64,000 nucleotides of DNA, from positions 2,649,916 through 2,713,915 of the forward strand of contig CM031870.1 of the NCBI GenBank assembly GCA_018697195.1, in the 5' to 3' direction. A model generated the notes under the pieces. It ran no database searches. It had not been told where the DNA came from and was given only the letters and a program-made list of their open reading frames with translations. Of the stretch, positions 10,101 to 64,000 are shown piece after piece. The position numbers and the translations under genes are program-made. Source of the DNA: Certhia americana. Lineage: Eukaryota > Chordata > Aves > Passeriformes > Certhiidae. Positions within the stretch are counted from its first letter, which is position 1; each line of letters starts with the position of its first letter.

Positions 10101-13100
10101 GGGAAAAACTGATGAGGAGCAGAAACAGAAGGTGCCCAAGAGACTGGCTGGCAAGAGAAGACAGATCATTTGCTGCAAGATGGCATTTGCAAACTCAAAA
10201 TCTCAGTGTGCAGCAAGGGCAGAATTATGAAGGAAGTCCTGTTCCTTTAGAGGTTCATTCTTAATGCCCATATCCAACTTATTAGCAGCAGGACTTAAAA
10301 AACCTCAAAGATTTTGCGGAAAGTAGAAACTCAAGGCAAGATCTGCATTGGATTGAAACTACCACTTGATAAGATAAAGCATAGGTATCTTTAAAAGTCA
10401 TCAGGATCCTTCAGCACTGCTTCCTGCTCAAAAAGAACCAAGCTAGGACTGTCCCTTGGAAGAGAGGGACAACATGGTTGCATCTGCACAAATGCAATCC
10501 AAACAATCACTCTGTGATTTGTTCCTTACACTTTACACTTGCATTGCAGCAAGAGACCAAACAGGTACTGGGCTGTACTGGCAAAAGTGTAGCCACCAGG
10601 CCAAGGAAAAGGATTCCTCTTTCAACTCATCCAGCATTGCCCAGATCATGTCTGCAGCACTGTCTCTGCCTTTGGGCTCCCCAGTACAAGACTCACAGTG
10701 ACTTTCTGCAGCAATTCCACCTGATGGACAAGAAGAGACCAAGATAACCAGGCTGGTTCAGCCTTAAGAGAAGGAAACAAATTGGAAAAATCTTACTGGA
10801 ATCTTCAACTACCTATTTGCAACATGCAGAGGAGGCAGAGCTGGCTTCTCCTCAGAGGCAAGGAACAAATGCAGCTGCATGGAAAATTCTTCTTATGTTG
10901 TTGAGAAGTTTTCACCCTGTGTGGTTAGAGTGAATTCTCTAAGGAAAGGTAGAGAACTACTGCTAGGTGAAATCCTTGTCATCCGAGATCCCCAAACCCA
11001 GGTGTAGCAGGGAAACACTTCTCCTTTCACCCTACACTTTGCCATTCACTTACACACTAGCACACACCAGTATTACTAAATAAATGCCCCCTTGCTAACA
11101 CAGATGAAAAGCTCCCAAAGCAATTGAACATCCCCAGCAGGCAGGGAGAAGTGTTCCACACCACACTGCAAGAGAGTTCAGGTCAGATGCTCTCACTTGC
11201 TTAGATACAGGTCCCTAGCCTTCTGTGCTCCAAGTTTTGTTCCACTGTGGGTGTTTCCCTGCTGAAAAAGGAAAAAAAAAAAAGTGGAAATTAACTCTGA
11301 ATGACAACTCTAAGTCAGTACACAAGACCAAAATTACAAAATCAAGTTTACTCCCCCCAGAATCTGATGCTAGCTCATGACATTGATGGCAGAGGCACTG
11401 TAGGAACTTGACCTGTTATTTCTTTCCTCTTACAAAGCTTTAACATGTCTCTGAAAACGCTCTCCTGAAGAAGCTCTGCCCAACAGTAACATGTCTAGAA
11501 CACAGCATGAAAATTAATACAAGGTGACCCAATTGACCTTTCTCAACCTGGTCTGGAGCTTCATGTATTCCACAGGTATTTTCATCCTTGAGTCCTCAGG
11601 CAGAGCTTAATACAAGGTGCTGCTCCTGTCAGTGGATAAAAATGACTGGATATGCTACAGGGGACAGCGTTAATGGTATGGGGGAGGGAGGAATACAGGA
11701 AGGAAAAAGAGTTGAAAAGAATATATGAGCTAATCATGAACTTCAATTTTGTGCTCAGCACTGTGCTGTGTTATCACTAAATCAGATTAAATTGATCTTT
11801 CTCTAAAAAGCTTTCTGTATCATAGGAGTCAAGGTCAAGACAAACAATATGGAATTCCAGTGGAATGAAACAAGGAACAACTGCATTCAACTCTTCCAAA
11901 CTGGGGCAAAGAAAGTTGCTATAAACTAACTGTGATCAAAGTAAAATTAGTCAATGTCATTGCCTAAGGTGAAAAAAAAATCAATAGGGAACGGTGGAAA
12001 GTGAATTCATACATTAAGAACTTGGCTTTACAGTTTTCCCAGGTCTAAGTTATTGCAGTTTAAATATTCAATATGCCTTGACCTTCATTACACAGACAGC
12101 AGAAAATCTAGTGAAGCCTCCACCTTCACTTCCCCTCAAACCTTCTTTAGTTAATGTAATCAAAGAAGAGATGCAACTTTTTAGGCAATAAAAACAAGTC
12201 ATATTATCAATTTAAAATAATCTGAGTACTGCATATAACCATTAAGGTAAACAGTTTCTTTCTAGTTTAAGACTTAATTCTACCACCACATTAACTTTCA
12301 CACCTCTGCAGCCTGGAGAATCAGGACTGGTATGTAAAAAGAATGGTGCTGTCTTCCAGACTGAGCAGTGTTGAAAGAATTCATCTGGAGGCATGAAACA
12401 GGATGTCTCCATCTCACATGTTCTGGATGAGGACCACAGCTTTCAACACGATTTAGCAAGAACAGTTATTTTACCTGGTACCAGGCAGTGTTTAGGCAAA
12501 CCTACAAAAATAATTTTCAAGTGGCAGAACTGCTTCCTACAGCAGTAGAGGGATGCAGCAGACTGATAAAGCAAAAACCCCCTGACAGGATGAACTGACA
12601 AGTTGCAGACATCTCAAGCAGAAAGGGTGAACAGAATAAAGACATTTGCTTATCCCCCAACTCCCATTTGAACCAGCAGGCATTGTGAGCCACAAAAAGA
12701 TGAGAAAGTGTTATTCTGTTCTAAATACTCAGGAGGCAGATCTACATGTGCAACCTGAGGATGGACTTCTCAAGAGGTATTTATAAAGCAGCAGCTTTAT
12801 GGTGGATGAAAACATTGTCACTCAGCTGATGTCTTTCTATGGTGCTGGATTTGTTTACAGAAGTTTAGGGCTTAATTATTTAGACTCTTCAAGAGAAAAG
12901 CATCAGCGAAGAAAAATCCACAGAATCTTGGCAGCTCCACATCCTGAACAGCTTTCTGTTGGTTTTTCATCTTGCTCTGACTCACCCAACATTCTGGAAA
13001 CCCAAGTACTCCTGTGCTTCCGGAGCACTCCCGAGCCTCGGGGCTGTTTCAGAGGCGTGCCTGTATCTAAACCAGCAGTCACCCGAAAGTAATGATTCAT

Positions 13101-15446
13101 CACAGACAGACTGTGCTGCACTCTCACTTGTGCCTTCCGCCTTGAAGTTCATTTTATTGACTCCTGGCTTTGAAAAGGCTACAGAAAACAGAGCTAATCC
13201 GTGTGCTTTTCTGCTGCACCACACCTTGCCTTCCTAGCAGGAGAAGGGACAGCTGGAGGCCAGCCTGCTTCAATTACTTTGTGGTCTCTAACAATCTTCC
13301 TTCACAAAACCATTTCAAAGCACTAAAACCCCATCTAATAACTTGTCACTAAGGGCACACACCTGAATTCTGAAAGCCCAGCTGAGATAAATGATCTACC
13401 ATGAATATTTTATGTGCTTCTCTCCGCAGAAAGTAACCGCAAATCATGAGACCAAGAAATTCTTTCCTTCTTTCTGCAATATTTCTCACAAAACAATGGA
13501 CTTGAAAATTAAACATGTCTGGGTTTTATTCAAGTGGTGGGACTTGGTTATTGAATAGGATTTGGCAAAGACAAAGGAAACCTAGAAGGGAACAAGTGAT
13601 GCCAGCTGTTACCTTGTGGATTTCCTCCCCAGATTCCAGCAGGCACTGAAGGGCTGTGCCTTACCCCTAATCCCCGTGGATATGCTGACAGTATCATTTA
13701 CTGCACATTGGGGAAGGCTTTTTGGAATGTTTTTACAATGAGTTTTGCCTCTCTGTCTTGTCAGACTGCACAGGACAGCAAATCGGTAGAGATGGGTGAT
13801 AACCCACCAGAAGCACATCCCGCCTCTCTTAAGTCTCTCTTGCCATTACCAAAGCCGTAACATTTGCTAAATTAAAAAAATCTCTGCTGTGCTGCCAGAA
13901 GACATGTTAGCCAAGGGGACTGCAAAGGGTTTGCTGGAGGCTACAAGCAGGGGTGGATTTCTTTGCCAGTCATCAGGTGTCACAAGTACCCACTGCTGCA
14001 TGTGGCTGAAGTGAGTCAAACCTGCCTTCCTCGAAAGAGATCCTTGTACTACGTGAGGAGCCTGGAATACAGTTTGAGTAAAGGCCTCCTCCTGCTGGCT
14101 AATCCAAATGGTCCTCAAGGTAGGAGAGATGGGAGAGGGAGCCAAGCAATGAAAGCAAACTTCCAAATCAGTTTTGGTAAAATTGTTTGAAGACCTCCAG
14201 TGAGGTTTTATTTTGCCACACGGAAAATAAAAGAGAAGTCTTTTGCCTTGGGTCTACTACACCCTGACAGAATTTTAATGAACCACAGTATGACCTCTGC
14301 TGCCTTTCATTCAAGGCCTCAACTTCCCTCTCCAAAGAGTAACACAGAAATTTTGCTGTTAGCCATGGAAGAGGATCAGCTCTGACCTCCTGACCATGGG
14401 CCACCAAGCTAAGGACCACACCACCACCAGGAGGTGAAGGTGACTGCTTTAGTGCAGAACATCAATATTTTCTCAAGTTCACAAAGACAGTGGCCATGCC
14501 TTCACCTACAGTGCTAATTTGAACAAAAGCTGGTGCCCCACACAAGCTGTGATCAATCAAATGCACACAGAACCTCCTGGAGACGTCCTTCCCCATGTGA
14601 TCCCCAGGCATCACGATACTTTGGCTGTCGTCCAGAGCAAGTGATGAATAATTGCAAGAAATTATTTGTGAAGATACAAACCCCTTTGTTTTTAACATCT
14701 TTACAGGAACCAAGTTAATGCAGTTCCTCTGTCACCCTATTCTCCCTCAGAGGGAATGGGGAAAAATTTCATCTGGAAATCCAGGCGGCTGAGCCCTGTA
14801 ACTCTTCCTCCTGAATCCCCATATAAATAAGCATTTATATTCAGAATTTTTTGTTTTAAAAAAAAGAGAATCATTTGCCTTTTTTTTTTTTTAAGCTTGG
14901 TACCATGTTTCTTTAATGTTGTTGTAAGATACTGCACCCATCTTTCAGTATTTGATTGCCTTAGGTGACCTTTTTAAAATGGTCCTATGGTTCAAAGCTC
15001 TCAGAAGTGTGGTATTAAGGCATAGAACGTGAGGAGTTTTCTTTCCAGGGAGCAGACTGTATTTGTATTACATTCCTTTAGATTCTGAACTGCAAACCCC
15101 ATCCCCTTGGAACCAAAAGGGGAAAAGATAGTTAAAAATATCCCAGCAGTCATACAATCAGTTGTCTGTATTTTTTGAATCTTAAAATAAAAAAAGAAAA
15201 AAATATCCCATACATAGAGACAGAACAGAGTTCCAGATATGGGTTCTGGGAGGGATTTTCCATTCTTTTTGGCACCTTGTGATTCTATCAGCTGTTGTCC
15301 TCCCATTGAAAAATCTGCCTTTAAAAAGAGCTCTTTATCAGCTGTGTTTTGAGCTGTTACAGTTGTGGTTTCCTGTGAAAGCTGCTGTAGGGCTCCTGCC
15401 ATCCCATGCCCACCCCGCCATCACTCCAGCTCCTCCCACCGCCTCT

Positions 15447-63480
<48,034 letters not shown>

Positions 63481-63519
63481 TGGGGCTCCTTCAGCGGCTC
63501 TTGCGCGGCTCTGCGTGGA

Positions 63520-63800
63520 ATATAGATGGTTTGGGTTGGAAAGGGACAGGTAAAGCTCACCCGGCCCTGGGCAGGGACATTTTCACTGTACCAGGCTGCG
63601 CTAAGCCCCGTCCAACCATCCTGGACAACCTTGGACCACTTCCAGGATCCTGGGCGCACAGCTTCTTCTGTTGTGGGCACTCTGTGCCAGGGCCTCCCCC
63701 CCCCTCAGGAAAGAGTTCTCCCAATATTCACATTAAATTTCCACTCTTTCAATTTAAACCCATTATTCTAGCCTATCAAGCAGTTTCCTACAAAGACTCC
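63520..63800 (-). mobile_element. CR1 LINE 3' fragment upstream of FOXK1
   Basis: Plus strand has GATGGTTTGGGTTGGAAAGG, CCCTGGGCAGGGACATTTTC, CCACTTCCAGGATCCTGG and TTTCAATTTAAACCCATTAT. This is a diverged reverse-complement CR1 3' end lying directly at the upstream edge of the FOXK1 CpG island. Confidence 0.85.
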
Positions 63801-64000
63801 TCCAACTACCTCTGCTACACTCTCTTGCGGGAACGGAGCCCAAGCCCAAACCAAACTGTCAGGCTTTCTGAGGGGCAGGGTGGCCCCTCCCTCCTTGGGG
63901 GTGGTCTTGAGTACGTGATCATGACTGCGCTGTGTTGCTGTCCGTGGCTTTTGCTGCCTCTCTATGGAACATAGACGTTTGTCTGGGCAGCGCCCTAACC
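63801..64000. other. Upstream flank of FOXK1
   Basis: No gene recognised. It may include more diverged repeat sequence. Confidence 0.5.

Larger units (their letters stand above)
6570..15446 (-). other. FOXK1: Inferred FOXK1 3' UTR (about 8.9 kb)
   Basis: From the stop codon leftward there is no recognisable coding sequence and no CR1 copy until 5982, in contrast to the flanks. Mammalian FOXK1 mRNAs have very long 3' UTRs, by memory. The left limit is placed at an AATAAA on the minus strand (6593-6588) followed in gene sense by a U/GU-rich stretch. Other AATAAA candidates lie near 14205, 13510, 13150 and 7478, so shorter isoforms are likely. Confidence 0.5.

Overview
This is a vertebrate nuclear window, almost certainly from a bird. 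Two spliced genes lie on the minus strand with GT-AG introns, CpG-rich 5' ends and scattered short 5'-truncated CR1 LINE copies ending in the ATTCTATGATTCTATG-type tail typical of avian genomes. There are no prokaryotic-style operons, tRNAs, rRNAs or CRISPR arrays, and I saw no viral genes.

Layout: (1) about 1-4,907, minus strand, holds the 5' part of AP5Z1 (adaptor complex AP-5, zeta subunit): the first seven coding exons, with the gene continuing off the left edge. (2) 4,908 to about 6,570 holds the AP5Z1 CpG-rich promoter, one CR1 copy and AT-rich intergenic DNA. (3) About 6,570-63,038, minus strand, holds the whole FOXK1 gene. Its inferred 3' UTR is about 8.9 kb long. Nine coding exons end with a stop at 15,447-15,449. 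Exon 1 encodes the FHA domain and sits in a CpG island at the right end; intron 1 is 25.9 kb and intron 2 is 10.3 kb. (4) 63,039-64,000 holds the FOXK1 promoter/5' UTR region and a CR1 copy. The FOXK1-AP5Z1 order and orientation matches the human 7p22.1 arrangement (from memory). All internal exon phases were checked by hand and join in frame, except within FOXK1 exon 1.

The two genes are not functionally coupled as far as is known. FOXK1 is a forkhead repressor of autophagy and metabolic genes. AP5Z1 is a coat subunit acting on late endosomes/lysosomes with SPG11 and SPG15.

Most notable observations: (a) a 12-unit, 19-20 bp minisatellite begins exactly on the FOXK1 exon 8 splice donor, so that exon is followed by eleven further near-copies of its own 5' splice site, three of them frame-preserving (+13, +39, +65 residues); (b) a 17-bp minisatellite fills much of the 389-bp AP5Z1 intron 1 and multiplies a CTGACAG motif that contains the likely branch point; (c) an apparent one-base frame break separates the FOXK1 start codon from its FHA domain; (d) a perfect POU MORE palindrome with a neighbouring homeodomain-type inverted repeat lies in FOXK1 intron 2. 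No unknown multi-gene system was found.
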